Origin: a virus
Strand: one strand, 5' to 3'
IMG/VR virus record: IMGVR_UViG_3300025141_000421
Coordinates: 1-33,010 of that record
DNA length: 33,010 nt
Shown here: positions 7,746 to 15,181 of the stretch, piece by piece
Layout: every line of letters starts with the position of its first letter
How positions within the stretch are numbered: the stretch's first letter is position 1
Notes under the pieces: generated by a model
Database searches by the model: none
Told to the model about the DNA's origin: nothing
Seen by the model: only the letters and a program-made list of their open reading frames with translations
Program-made: the position numbers and the translations under genes

Positions 7746-8126
7746 TTACGTACTTCCTGTTGTTGTCTTCTCAGCCATCACCCTATAAACTACGCCAAGC
7801 CCCGCAGAAGCATCCGGCTCGGCTCGGCTCCTCACTTCCCAATCCCCATCCCCCGTTCCTGCCGTCGTTCCTTTGTTTCTGACATCCGTCAGAACATCTT
7901 CTTCAGATAGGCCCGGATCAGTAGTAAAGTAAAACCGATCCGTAACAGCCATACCCTTCTTAGAGAACTCCGTAATATCCTCATCCTTTGCGTTTTGTCG
8001 CCAACAGGTCCTAGCGGAGAAAACTGTCGTCGGAAAAGTAGGAGCTGTTCCTCCAAGAGATCCCGCACGGCCAATGGTTCGACGCTTGGCCGTACAGACA
8101 TGAGGAAGATCGTTTAGGATGCTCAT
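7746..8126 (-). CDS. Putative head-closure (stopper) protein
   Basis: The 126-residue protein has features of small head-tail joining proteins: an N-terminal CTAKRRTIGRAGSLGG, a beta strand ARTCWRQNAKDEDITEF, and MAVTDRFYFTTDPGLSEEDV, which resembles the 'DRxYFxxDPxLxxGD' phrase of phage head-closure proteins. It overlaps the gp6-like adaptor by ATGA (8123-8126), the usual adaptor-stopper order. The assignment rests on this phrase and context. Confidence 0.55.
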   Translation of the reverse strand: MSILNDLPHVCTAKRRTIGRAGSLGGTAPTFPTTVFSARTCWRQNAKDEDITEFSKKGMAVTDRFYFTTDPGLSEEDVLTDVRNKGTTAGTGDGDWEVRSRAEPDASAGLGVVYRVMAEKTTTGST

Positions 8127-8938
8127 AGATAGACCCCGTAATTGACAAATTCCTGCAACTTGTTTTTTGTCTCAGGCTGCAGATCGTATTTGCCACCGAA
8201 AAACATCCTAGCAGATACCACATCCACTTGATAGGAATAATCCCCAAGCCGCTCTCCGGCCAACGGGCCTGCAATAAATCCGGCTGCCCCATTCTTCGAG
8301 TTGATCAAAAGAGCCTTTTTCGCTCGCAGGACTGCCTCTTGAACTACGGCGTCGACGATGGGCGAAGCATCCAAAATTGCATCTACTCCAGCCAACTCAT
8401 CGTCAGTATATCCTCCGACATATGTAATCTTCACAGACCCAGGCTCTAAGGGCCAGAGGCCGATGCTGCGGAGAACACCGTCAGAGCAGAACTGAATCGA
8501 ATCAGAATCATTGCCATCATAGTTAGGCCAGAAATCTGTTCCTTCTGTTTTCTGCGTAGCTGCCGCAAAAGATCCAGACCTCGCACCATTCCGCCCGTCA
8601 TAATCAATCCTGAGATCGATAGTGTTATTTCCATCGGCATCTGAGTATCTGACTGGAGTATGTTTGACTTGAAGCTCACTAGAAGAAGCCTCTGTTTCTC
8701 TTCGCACATACGCTTCCGATGAATTGGCCTCCCAAATCTGCTGGCCCCCTCCCCCACGAATAGATTCCAAGGGGTAGTATTCAGTTCTCACGCGCTGAGC
8801 GGGATCATAGCGGAGGAATCTCTTGATAGCACCCGAGGCTCTCGTTACAGCTTCCTGAACGATGACCTCCTCCTCTGCTGTAGCAGAAGAAGAAAGACCA
8901 AGCTCAAGCAAAACGGCCGATGGATCTACAATTGACAT
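8123..8938 (-). CDS. Head-tail adaptor protein (gp6/connector-like)
   Basis: This 271-residue protein likely forms the first ring below the portal. The opening matches the phage gp6-like head-tail connector pattern: helices ATAEEEVIVQEAVTRASGAI, then KRFLRYDPAQRVRTEYYPLE, then a central insertion. The typical second half follows: PGSVKITYVGGYTDDELAGV, SPIVDAVVQEAVLRAKKALL and GDYSYQVDVVSARMFFGG. The central insertion (about residues 65-160, beta-rich) makes it longer than the ~100-200 residues common for the family. Its ATG overlaps the upstream stop as TAATG. Confidence 0.75.
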   Translation of the reverse strand: MSIVDPSAVLLELGLSSSATAEEEVIVQEAVTRASGAIKRFLRYDPAQRVRTEYYPLESIRGGGGQQIWEANSSEAYVRRETEASSSELQVKHTPVRYSDADGNNTIDLRIDYDGRNGARSGSFAAATQKTEGTDFWPNYDGNDSDSIQFCSDGVLRSIGLWPLEPGSVKITYVGGYTDDELAGVDAILDASPIVDAVVQEAVLRAKKALLINSKNGAAGFIAGPLAGERLGDYSYQVDVVSARMFFGGKYDLQPETKNKLQEFVNYGVYL

Positions 8939-9312
8939 TAGGTAGTTCCTACATCACCAGTCATGGTCTTCTGAACAGCAAACACTTGATGATCGACGTG
9001 CTTAATTTCCTGGCTGTCCGCGTTGTCGACAAAAGATAATTCCAGAGTATAGATTGTTGGTTGAAACAAATCCATATCAGCTCTAGTTATTTCCAGGCGA
9101 TTGACACCAGCAGAGGGAGTATTCTTAGTAACTTTGCTGCCATTATCCGAATTAGCAGCACTATCCAGATCCAAAATAGGGGCTTGACCGCGCCGCCCGA
9201 TCTTGACCCTCACCACATCATTAGTACCTGGAGAGATAGTATCGCCATCCGCGTCCAAAATGGTCAGATCGCGGATCAGTTTTCTATTTTTATGTGCTTG
9301 TATAAGAGTCAT
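8938..9312 (-). CDS. Small structural-region protein, 124 aa
   Basis: The protein looks wholly beta-stranded: KLIRDLTILDADGDTISPG, DVVRVKIGRRGQAPILDLD, VNRLEITRADMDLFQP, YTLELSFVDNADSQEI and VDHQVFAVQK. This resembles an immunoglobulin-like or baseplate/fibre-attachment domain as found in phage adsorption proteins, but no named family is certain. The ATG is preceded by GGAGAAATT. It lies between the Ser/Gln repeat protein and the connector and overlaps the connector's start by TAATG. Confidence 0.65.
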   Translation of the reverse strand: MTLIQAHKNRKLIRDLTILDADGDTISPGTNDVVRVKIGRRGQAPILDLDSAANSDNGSKVTKNTPSAGVNRLEITRADMDLFQPTIYTLELSFVDNADSQEIKHVDHQVFAVQKTMTGDVGTT

Positions 9313-9340
9313 AATTTCTCCATGCTCACTATATCAAAGA

Positions 9341-10801
9341 TCATGTGGGAGAGCCAACCTCTTTAGACGAGGGGCCAACTTCATCAACTGAGGAACTGCT
9401 GGGGCCCTGAGATTCTGTAGAAGCCCCAGAAGGCCCTATAACAATAACGGATTTACTCGAAGCCCCTGTATTTTCTACTGCCGCCTGATCCGGTCCCACG
9501 AAAGAAACAGACTTAGCCCAAGGGAATTTGACTAGACCCGTTGAGCTAGAACTGGAGCTGCTGCTTTGACTAGAAACTGAGGATGAGGAAGACGCACTCT
9601 GGCTTGATGATGAAGAAAAAGAAGAACTCGAACTCGAACTCGACGACGAAGATGAAGAGCTGCTCTGGCTAGAGCTAGACGAAGATGATACAGAGCTAGA
9701 GCTAGAACTACTTTGACTGGAGCTACTATGACTAGAACTACTTTGACTGGAGCTACTATGACTAGAACTAAGCGATGATGAGGAGCTACTCTGAGAACTT
9801 ACAGACGAAGATGAGGAGCTGCTCTGGCTAGAACTAAGCGATGATGAAGAACTGCTCTGGCTAGAAACAGACGAAGATGAGGAGCTGCTCTGACTAGAAA
9901 CAGAAGAGGAAGAAGAACTGCTCTGGCTAGAAACAGACGAAGATGAGGAGCTGCTCTGACTAGAAACAGAAGAGGAAGAAGAGCTAGAACTACTCTGACT
10001 AGAAACAGAACTAGAGCTTACTGAGGATAAAGAAGAACTACTCTGAGAACTTACAGATGAAGATGAAGAGCTGCTCTGACTAGAAACTGAAGATGAAGAA
10101 GAACTACTCTGACTGCTTATGGATGACGACGAAAAGCTACTCTGGCTGGAACTGGAGCTAAAACTAGAGCTACTATGGCTAGAAACAGACGAAGATGAGG
10201 AGCTACTCTGAGAACTTACAGACGAAGATGAGGAGCTACTTTGGCTTGAAACTGAGGAAGATGAGGAGCTACTTTGGCTTGAAACTGAGGAAGATGAAGA
10301 GCTGCTCTGACTGCTTATGGATGATGAACTAGAGCTGCTCTGACTAGAAACAGAAGAGGAAGAAACAGACGAACTACTCTGACTAGAAGAATCACTCTGA
10401 CTAGAAGCCGATGAAACAGACGACAAAGAAGAGCTGCTCTGACTGCTTATGGATGATGAACTAGAGCTGCTCTGACTGCTTATGGATGATGAACTAGAGC
10501 TGCTCTGACTGCTTATGGATGATGAACTAGAGCTGCTCTGAGAACTTACAGATGAAGATGAAGAGCTGCTCTGACTAGAAACAGAAGAGGAAGAAGAACT
10601 GCTTTGAGAACTTACAGATGAACTGCTTTGACTAGAAACAGATGAAGATAAAGAACTGCTCTGGCTTGAGACTGAAGAGGAACTAGAACTGCTTATGGAC
10701 GAAGAAGACGAAGAACTACTCTGACTAGACAAAGACGAAGATGATGAAAAAACCTCTACCAACACATACTGAAGAAAAGGCTGCCAAAGATGGAGCGCCA
10801 T
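9341..10801 (-). CDS. Ser/Gln repeat protein, 486 aa, probable virion fibre or spacer
   Basis: Residues 1-18 are hydrophobic (MALHLWQPFLQYVLVEVF). About 400 residues of Ser-rich repeat follow, mostly the 11-residue unit VSSQSSSSSSS, with Ile or Leu sometimes replacing Val and occasional His or Phe. A ~66-residue C-terminal part carries a second repeat of about 20 residues: KSVSFVGPDQAAVENTGASS, KSVIVIGPSGASTESQGPSS, then SSVDEVGPSS. No known fold is recognised. Serine codons are mixed (TCN and AGY), so the amino-acid pattern seems kept rather than being just a DNA repeat. The ATG overlaps the upstream stop (TAATG) with GGAG nine bases before. A long flexible or extended spacer in the adsorption apparatus is a reasonable guess; cell wall or glycan-coated functions are alternatives. 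Confidence 0.72.
   Translation of the reverse strand: MALHLWQPFLQYVLVEVFSSSSSLSSQSSSSSSSSISSSSSSSVSSQSSSLSSSVSSQSSSSVSSQSSSSSSSVSSQSSSSSSSVSSQSSSSSSSISSQSSSSSSSISSQSSSSSSSISSQSSSSLSSVSSASSQSDSSSQSSSSVSSSSVSSQSSSSSSSISSQSSSSSSSVSSQSSSSSSSVSSQSSSSSSSVSSQSSSSSSSVSSHSSSSFSSSSSQSSFSSSSISSQSSSSSSSVSSQSSSSSSSVSSQSSSSLSSVSSSSVSSQSSSSSSSSSVSSQSSSSSSSVSSQSSSSSSSVSSQSSSSSSSVSSQSSSSSSLSSSQSSSSSSSVSSQSSSSSSLSSSHSSSSQSSSSHSSSSQSSSSSSSVSSSSSSSQSSSSSSSSSSSSSSSFSSSSSQSASSSSSVSSQSSSSSSSSTGLVKFPWAKSVSFVGPDQAAVENTGASSKSVIVIGPSGASTESQGPSSSSVDEVGPSSKEVGSPT
9541..10747 (-). repeat. Degenerate 33-bp coding repeat array
   Basis: About 1.2 kb made of 33-bp units encoding 11-residue Ser/Gln blocks. Most copies differ at the DNA level. 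A block of three identical units stands at 10441-10473, 10474-10506 and 10507-10539 (plus-strand unit begins gactgcttatggatgatgaa). Such arrays readily gain or lose units, so length probably varies between relatives. Confidence 0.9.
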
Positions 10802-11562
10802 TAGGACAGCTCCGTGATTCGACCAATCAGAATAAACTCGTCATCACCCGCAACAGTTGCATCAAATGCTTCTTCAACTGTAATAAAATCTGTCGTCGTA
10901 TTGAAGTCAATCACTCGCCGCGTTTGCCACTCATTAGTTGCCCCATCCACAAAAGCAAGCACCATGCCGCCACTATCATTGCCAAAGTAATCAGCAGCCT
11001 TGGCTCCGAGTGTTGTATCAATCTTAAATGTCGTAGCCGTATTCGATCCATCCGCCACAACCGTTCCTGTAGCCAAAGCAAGGCTGCTCTGCTTCAGATT
11101 TGTAGCCGCCTGAGTAGAAGTAGCAACTGCTGTCACGTCACTCGACATCAAACCACCAACAAGAGCAGCAGGCAGTTTCGTGTTGACAGTGGCTAAATTA
11201 GCTGCGGTAGCGCGCTCCACACCGTCAGGATAAATCTCAGGCGTTGCCAAGTCTTCGTTCAGGATTTCAATCGTGCCAAATCCAACAATCGAATCACCTT
11301 CAGCGGGCGAGCCTCCAGCGCGATCAAATGCATTGAAGTGGTATAGTCCTGGCGGAATCCAGCTAGGCAACGTCGCAGCATAATATCCCGACGCAATGCC
11401 TTGTTCAGTAGCCGCAATATCATAGTCACCAAGGTCTGCCGTATCATATGCCTCAAAGGCGGAATCGACAGCAACATCCGCAACGTTCCCTTCCCGATCT
11501 CGAATCAAGAAGTAGACATCGTTGCCCGTCAGGTACTGTACGCCAAATACATCATTTGCCAT
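10801..11562 (-). CDS. Phage structural protein, BppU/adsorption-like N-terminus
   Basis: Of 253 residues, the first ~105 look like an Ig-like beta-sandwich domain that often precedes fibre modules (VYFLIRDREGNVADVAVDS, GYYAATLPSWIPPGLYHFNA, IVGFGTIEIL). A helical linker with Ala/Thr-rich heptads follows (about residues 115-165, including NLATVNTKLPAALVGGLMSS). The C-terminal domain (TTFKIDTTLGAKAADYFGND, TRRVIDFNTTTDFITVEEAF) is of a kind I know from many environmental phage structural proteins. The ATG follows GAGGTAGTC. Likely part of the adsorption or neck apparatus; the exact place in the virion is not known. Confidence 0.65.
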   Translation of the reverse strand: MANDVFGVQYLTGNDVYFLIRDREGNVADVAVDSAFEAYDTADLGDYDIAATEQGIASGYYAATLPSWIPPGLYHFNAFDRAGGSPAEGDSIVGFGTIEILNEDLATPEIYPDGVERATAANLATVNTKLPAALVGGLMSSDVTAVATSTQAATNLKQSSLALATGTVVADGSNTATTFKIDTTLGAKAADYFGNDSGGMVLAFVDGATNEWQTRRVIDFNTTTDFITVEEAFDATVAGDDEFILIGRITELS

Positions 11563-11569
11563 GACTACC

Positions 11570-11890
11570 TCACTGCATTATGTCTCGGATCGCGGCACGG
11601 TTCTCGGTGACGCCAGTCTTGATGTCGGAAAGCGAGGACTTGATCGGATCAATGTACAGCCGAATGAACTCTTTCATTTCCGCACGCTCCAGCGCTTTCG
11701 CATCAGCCGCATCCTTCACTGTATATAGGTTGGCTTCCATCGTGATCAACCTAGTTTCATGGTTGCTTATTGCTTGCAACGCCTGCTGTCCTTGGTAGGT
11801 CAACAGTCCGACAAACAACGTCAAAAGCCAAAATGCAATTTTCACTGAATTCTCTAGTAACGAAGCCATGTTCAGAGTCTTTGAAACCAT
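11570..11890 (-). CDS. Small membrane-anchored coiled-coil protein
   Basis: The 106-residue protein has one trans-membrane helix near residues 16-34 (VKIAFWLLTLFVGLLTYQG), followed by a charged helical region likely to form a coiled coil (HETRLITMEANLYTVKDAAD, DIKTGVTENRAAIRDIM). The ATG at 11890 has AAGGA upstream; an internal ATG at 11869 is a second choice. One-helix proteins of this shape occur among phage lysis or envelope genes, and a holin-related role is possible, but there is no endolysin next to it in this window. Confidence 0.65.
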   Translation of the reverse strand: MVSKTLNMASLLENSVKIAFWLLTLFVGLLTYQGQQALQAISNHETRLITMEANLYTVKDAADAKALERAEMKEFIRLYIDPIKSSLSDIKTGVTENRAAIRDIMQ

Positions 11891-11908
11891 CGGCCTGATC
11901 CTTCTTTC

Positions 11909-12157
11909 TTATTCAGACCACTGCACTTGCATGTTTGGGTGCGTAGCCAAGATAGTAACAACGTATCCCTTGCCCTCAAGCCACGACTGGATGTCCGCGA
12001 CGAAACGATCTTCAATGTCCAAATTGGTCATCGTGGTTTCGACTTGCTTTTCAGCCTCTTTGACCAACCGCTGCACAATGGCTTCCTTCAAGCGGCCCGT
12101 CAGCGCAGCCTGCGCCCCTCGCCTGCTCCGCAATTCTTCCGGTGTCGGTAAATCCAT
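11909..12157 (-). CDS. Hypothetical protein, 82 aa
   Basis: Not recognised. Mainly helical (EELRSRRGAQAALTGRLKEA, VQRLVKEAEKQVETTMTNL) with a C-terminal strand-helix (GKGYVVTILATHPNMQVQW). The ATG has AGGAGATACAGGG before it. It lies just after the fibre-like gene in the direction of transcription; a small assembly factor for fibres is only a guess. Confidence 0.65.
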   Translation of the reverse strand: MDLPTPEELRSRRGAQAALTGRLKEAIVQRLVKEAEKQVETTMTNLDIEDRFVADIQSWLEGKGYVVTILATHPNMQVQWSE

Positions 12158-12168
12158 CCCTGTATCTC

Positions 12169-13188
12169 CTATGTGTATTCGCCAAGTGCGTGCATGACGA
12201 AGCGGTCAAGGTTTTTGATATATCGCACCAAGATCATTCGATAGCTCGACGGCGTGTCAAAATCCCACGACGGTTCGCCGGTCATGTTTTCGTCTACCCA
12301 GTGAAACGTCGCCGAGCCTGACGAAGCCCAGGTTATACCGCGCGCCATCATCCCCGAATCTTGTTTGACATCGATAAACCCGATCATATCGCCGTTAGGT
12401 TCGGTGAGCGTGATCGTAACGTCGCCAGTTGCTGCCGCGAGGTCAAGGGCATAGGTGTTAGACGCTCCCAGGTCGAGCGTAACGGCGTTGCTGCTAATGG
12501 AGGCTGCATTCGATCCGTGTTGCAGGCCGACTTTGACTTCAATCTCGTCGTTCGTTTCGTCTAGCGTGAATGCGGTGGTGCCATCCACCGTAAAATGGAC
12601 ATCGTCAGATGTGTCGCAATAGATCGTGCCGCCCGTCCCAGATGCCGCGTTCAACATCGTGAATGTTTCATCGTTGTCGATCTGCAATCTGCCGCCAGCA
12701 ACGTAAACCCTGGCTGTCGATCCACCAGCAGCGCCGAATACAACATTTCCCGTGCCGTGATCCCATGTTTGGATGTCACTTTCGCCTGCTCCTCCGGCGT
12801 CAGTCAGGGAGTCGAGAGTTAATTTCCCGGCATCCATGTTGAAGTTCATCCACTTGTCATTACTTGCGCCACTAAGGTCAACAAGGGAGATGTTTGCCCC
12901 ACCGGCTGCGCCTTGAACTGATAGGTAGGCACCATACGTGCCTTCATACAGATTCAAGTACGAGTGTGCCGTAGCTGATGTCCAACTGGCAATCGTCTTC
13001 GGGTTCTGCGACTCAGAACCAACCGTCGCGTTCTGGCCGACATACAGCGTGGCTCCTTCGTCCACGATCACAGACGCTGCCGTTGCTGTCAGACCTGTGT
13101 CTTCCAGCTTCTTCGTCGTGCTGTTGTACTTCGGGACCGTTTCGTTTGTTAAACCTGCGGCCACGTCGATGACAGAATTGAGCACCAT
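12169..13188 (-). CDS. Tail-fibre-like structural protein
   Basis: About 339 residues, Ser/Thr/Gly/Ala-rich with few charged residues and repetitive short beta segments. These include SVIDVAAGLTNETVPKYNS, KTIASWTSATAHSYLNLYEG, GNVVFGAAGGSTARVYVAGG, TIYCDTSDDVHFTVDG and AFTLDETNDEIEVKVG. Its last ~100 residues (VTLDLGASNTYALDLAAATG, VTITLTEPNGDMIGFIDVK) resemble a compact domain found at the ends of many environmental phage fibre and structural proteins. The reading frame extends to a GTG at 13215 with no SD; the ATG at 13188 has GGAG very close (3 nt), so the start is uncertain. Position directly after TerL is unusual for a fibre gene. Confidence 0.7.
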   Translation of the reverse strand: MVLNSVIDVAAGLTNETVPKYNSTTKKLEDTGLTATAASVIVDEGATLYVGQNATVGSESQNPKTIASWTSATAHSYLNLYEGTYGAYLSVQGAAGGANISLVDLSGASNDKWMNFNMDAGKLTLDSLTDAGGAGESDIQTWDHGTGNVVFGAAGGSTARVYVAGGRLQIDNDETFTMLNAASGTGGTIYCDTSDDVHFTVDGTTAFTLDETNDEIEVKVGLQHGSNAASISSNAVTLDLGASNTYALDLAAATGDVTITLTEPNGDMIGFIDVKQDSGMMARGITWASSGSATFHWVDENMTGEPSWDFDTPSSYRMILVRYIKNLDRFVMHALGEYT

Positions 13189-13248
13189 ATTCTCCAATAT
13201 TCCAAACTGCCACACTGAGAATAGAACACCAAGCAGAAGAAAGCAAGA

Positions 13249-14853
13249 TCAAACCAACCCAAACCCCCTGCTTTCATGCTCTTCCTCAATTTCCCCGTAT
13301 AATCCATACAATTCAGCAAACTCAGGGGGCAGTTCTAATATCTCAGCATCGGTAAGATCATCCTCATCCCCGAAACTGCATGCAATAGAATCTTCCGGCT
13401 GCAAAGCCGCAAATCCTCCCAGCATCTCAATAGCCCGAGGAAGACAAATCACAAGAGAAGTCCCCACATCCGCGTGACCGAATTCATCTGATACAGCCTC
13501 AAGCTTATAGTCTGATGGGGGCCTGTGGGAGATTGAGAACTTCCCGAAATCTCTCCTAAGATGCCCATGCTCGTCCTCAAAGCATTCGAGTCTCCGGCCT
13601 TTCATCAAGACAACAAAAGCCTTCGCCATCAAAGTAAGATTCCCAGGAGAGAAAGTCTGCTGAACCATCCGAACATTCTTTGAGCGAAGTCTTTGGGCCG
13701 TGAAACTGCCGCCCGCTGCCGGATCATATCCAAAATATTCAATGCGGAACCTATCCGCCATCTTCAAACAATAATCCTCCACAGCCTGAATATTCACTTC
13801 CAGGTTCTTTCCTCCGCCCTGGATCGAAGGCGCGAAGTCCTGAATCTGGGCAATCCTAACTTTTTGCTCCTCCCGATTCACACCGCACACAACCACCCCT
13901 GCATGATCATGAGAAATTCCTAGATCCAAGCCAGCAATATAACTCCACTTGCGCTCAGGCCCAAGCAGAGGCCCCGTGAGGCAGAATGAAGCATCAATGG
14001 ACGCCTCATCTACTGCATCTCCTTTTCCAGAAACCCAAAGCCCTAACCAAAGCCTCGCAAACTCTAATCCGATAGGATCTCTCTTCTTGGCGTCCTCCAT
14101 ATCCCCATCAGAAAGCCAAGGGCTTTTGTGCTGCCAGAGGCAGACTTTCCATCGCTTGCCTTTTCCCTCAAGTGCCGTCTTCCTCCAAACCTCCGCCTTG
14201 GTTCCCTTAATCCCCGCATTTGTAGATACAATAACAACGCCTCGGGGGACCCCGTCAGCGTTGTTCATGTGGGCTTCCATGACTGACCACTTATCAACGT
14301 GAGTCAGCTCATTCAGGATCAAGATATCCGGGGTCGGGCCTTGTGCTGATCCGGCTGTTCCTGTACTTTCAATCTGGCATCGGACGATGCTAGGCCGCTC
14401 TCTTTGGCGGATCAGCTTCTGGACGACTTCGATCTTCTCGCCCAGCCATTCGTTATAAAATAGGATCTCTCGCGCGCGATCCTCAACGATGGCGGCTTGA
14501 TCTGAGTTAGCAGCACAGACCTGTGCCAGAAAGGGCCGCTCTGAGTATGCAATGAGCCATACCAGGCAGACAGCGATGTCTGTATCTTTGGATGCTTTCT
14601 TGGTTCTCTCGATCCACCATCTCCGCCAATCAGGCATCTCGGCAGATCGCAGAGCCTCTAAGCAGGGAGCAAGATCCTCGAAGCACTCCCTCTGAAACGA
14701 AGCCATGATGTCATCGAACTTCGCTGGGCCATGAGCACCCTTGAGCTGAAGATTCCTGACAAACGTCATGAAGTCCGTTTCACCACGCTTGCGAAGCTCC
14801 GCCTCTATTGCGGCTTCTTCCTCATTCAGCTTTTTGGCAAACTCTTCGCTCAC
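13249..14853 (-). CDS. terL: Terminase large subunit
   Basis: This 534-residue protein is the ATP-driven packaging motor and headful/cos nuclease. The N-terminal ATPase has WWIERTKKASKDTDIAVCLV (about residues 79-98), which stands where a Walker A should be but lacks its glycines. It also has a Walker B-like DILILNELTHVD (176-187; Asn in place of the Asp, catalytic Glu182 kept) and a coupling motif VVIVSTNAG (206-214). The RNase H-fold nuclease has AGLDLGISHDHAG (Asp310), FGYDPAA (Asp377) and HADVGTS (Asp462). I recall this variant P-loop from terminases in planctomycete and environmental phages, so it is probably functional. The GTG start lies downstream of a hairpin that holds its ribosome site (see 14861-14884). 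Confidence 0.9.
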   Translation of the reverse strand: MSEEFAKKLNEEEAAIEAELRKRGETDFMTFVRNLQLKGAHGPAKFDDIMASFQRECFEDLAPCLEALRSAEMPDWRRWWIERTKKASKDTDIAVCLVWLIAYSERPFLAQVCAANSDQAAIVEDRAREILFYNEWLGEKIEVVQKLIRQRERPSIVRCQIESTGTAGSAQGPTPDILILNELTHVDKWSVMEAHMNNADGVPRGVVIVSTNAGIKGTKAEVWRKTALEGKGKRWKVCLWQHKSPWLSDGDMEDAKKRDPIGLEFARLWLGLWVSGKGDAVDEASIDASFCLTGPLLGPERKWSYIAGLDLGISHDHAGVVVCGVNREEQKVRIAQIQDFAPSIQGGGKNLEVNIQAVEDYCLKMADRFRIEYFGYDPAAGGSFTAQRLRSKNVRMVQQTFSPGNLTLMAKAFVVLMKGRRLECFEDEHGHLRRDFGKFSISHRPPSDYKLEAVSDEFGHADVGTSLVICLPRAIEMLGGFAALQPEDSIACSFGDEDDLTDAEILELPPEFAELYGLYGEIEEEHESRGFGLV

Positions 14854-14860
14854 GAAAATA

Positions 14861-14884
14861 GCCCTAACCTAAATAGTTTAGGGC
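14861..14884 (-). promoter_or_regulatory. Stem-loop covering the terL ribosome site
   Basis: In the transcript, GCCCTAA (14884-14878) pairs perfectly with TTAGGGC (14867-14861) around a 10-nt loop. It is followed by TATTTTC and then the GTG start of terL at 14853. The only SD-like sequence, AGGG, is inside the right arm, eight bases from the GTG. The hairpin could thus limit terL translation. With its short U-rich tail it could also act as a weak terminator. Confidence 0.5.
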
Positions 14885-14926
14885 CATTATCAGCCAGATA
14901 AGTCCAAAAATCAAGACCCGCAAATT

Positions 14927-15181
14927 TCAGAGCCTGAAACCATAAATGGGATCATCCAAGGTGCTGTCAATATGATTCCGAATATCCGCAGCATCCGAAG
15001 GAGAAAGTCCGTGCGTATATACAAACTCTGTGACAGCTTTCTGCGCCTCTTCTCGTTTGCTGTTATCCCACGCCAGGATGTATGTATGCACAGAATCAGC
15101 AACGGCAACGGCAACAGCAACAGCATTCTCTGCGCCTGTTTTATCTAGAATCGCAACGCATAGATCGGCTTCACTCATCAT
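14927..15181 (-). CDS. Hypothetical protein, ~84 aa, between small and large terminase genes
   Basis: Frame is open to 15253, but a double ATG at 15181/15178 with AGGACAA ahead overlaps the stop of the TerS-like gene and is the likely start. The protein begins MMSEADLCVAILDKTGAENA, then has (VA)4 encoded by a hexamer repeat. It continues with SVHTYILAWDNSKREEAQKA and TEFVYTHGLSPSDAADIRN. No family recognised. Helical, acidic; its place within the terminase pair suggests a packaging accessory, which is inference. Confidence 0.6.
   Translation of the reverse strand: MMSEADLCVAILDKTGAENAVAVAVAVADSVHTYILAWDNSKREEAQKAVTEFVYTHGLSPSDAADIRNHIDSTLDDPIYGFRL
15098..15125 (-). repeat. Hexanucleotide tandem repeat in coding sequence
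   Basis: About 4.7 copies of RGCAAC (plus strand; agcaac, ggcaac, ggcaac, agcaac, agca) encode Ala-Val-Ala-Val. The unit is a multiple of three, so copy-number slips change only the length of the dipeptide run. Confidence 0.85.

Noticed and set aside
9541-10747. CRISPR-like regular repeats
   Set aside because: Repeats are contiguous 33-bp coding units in one open frame with no spacers and no cas genes.
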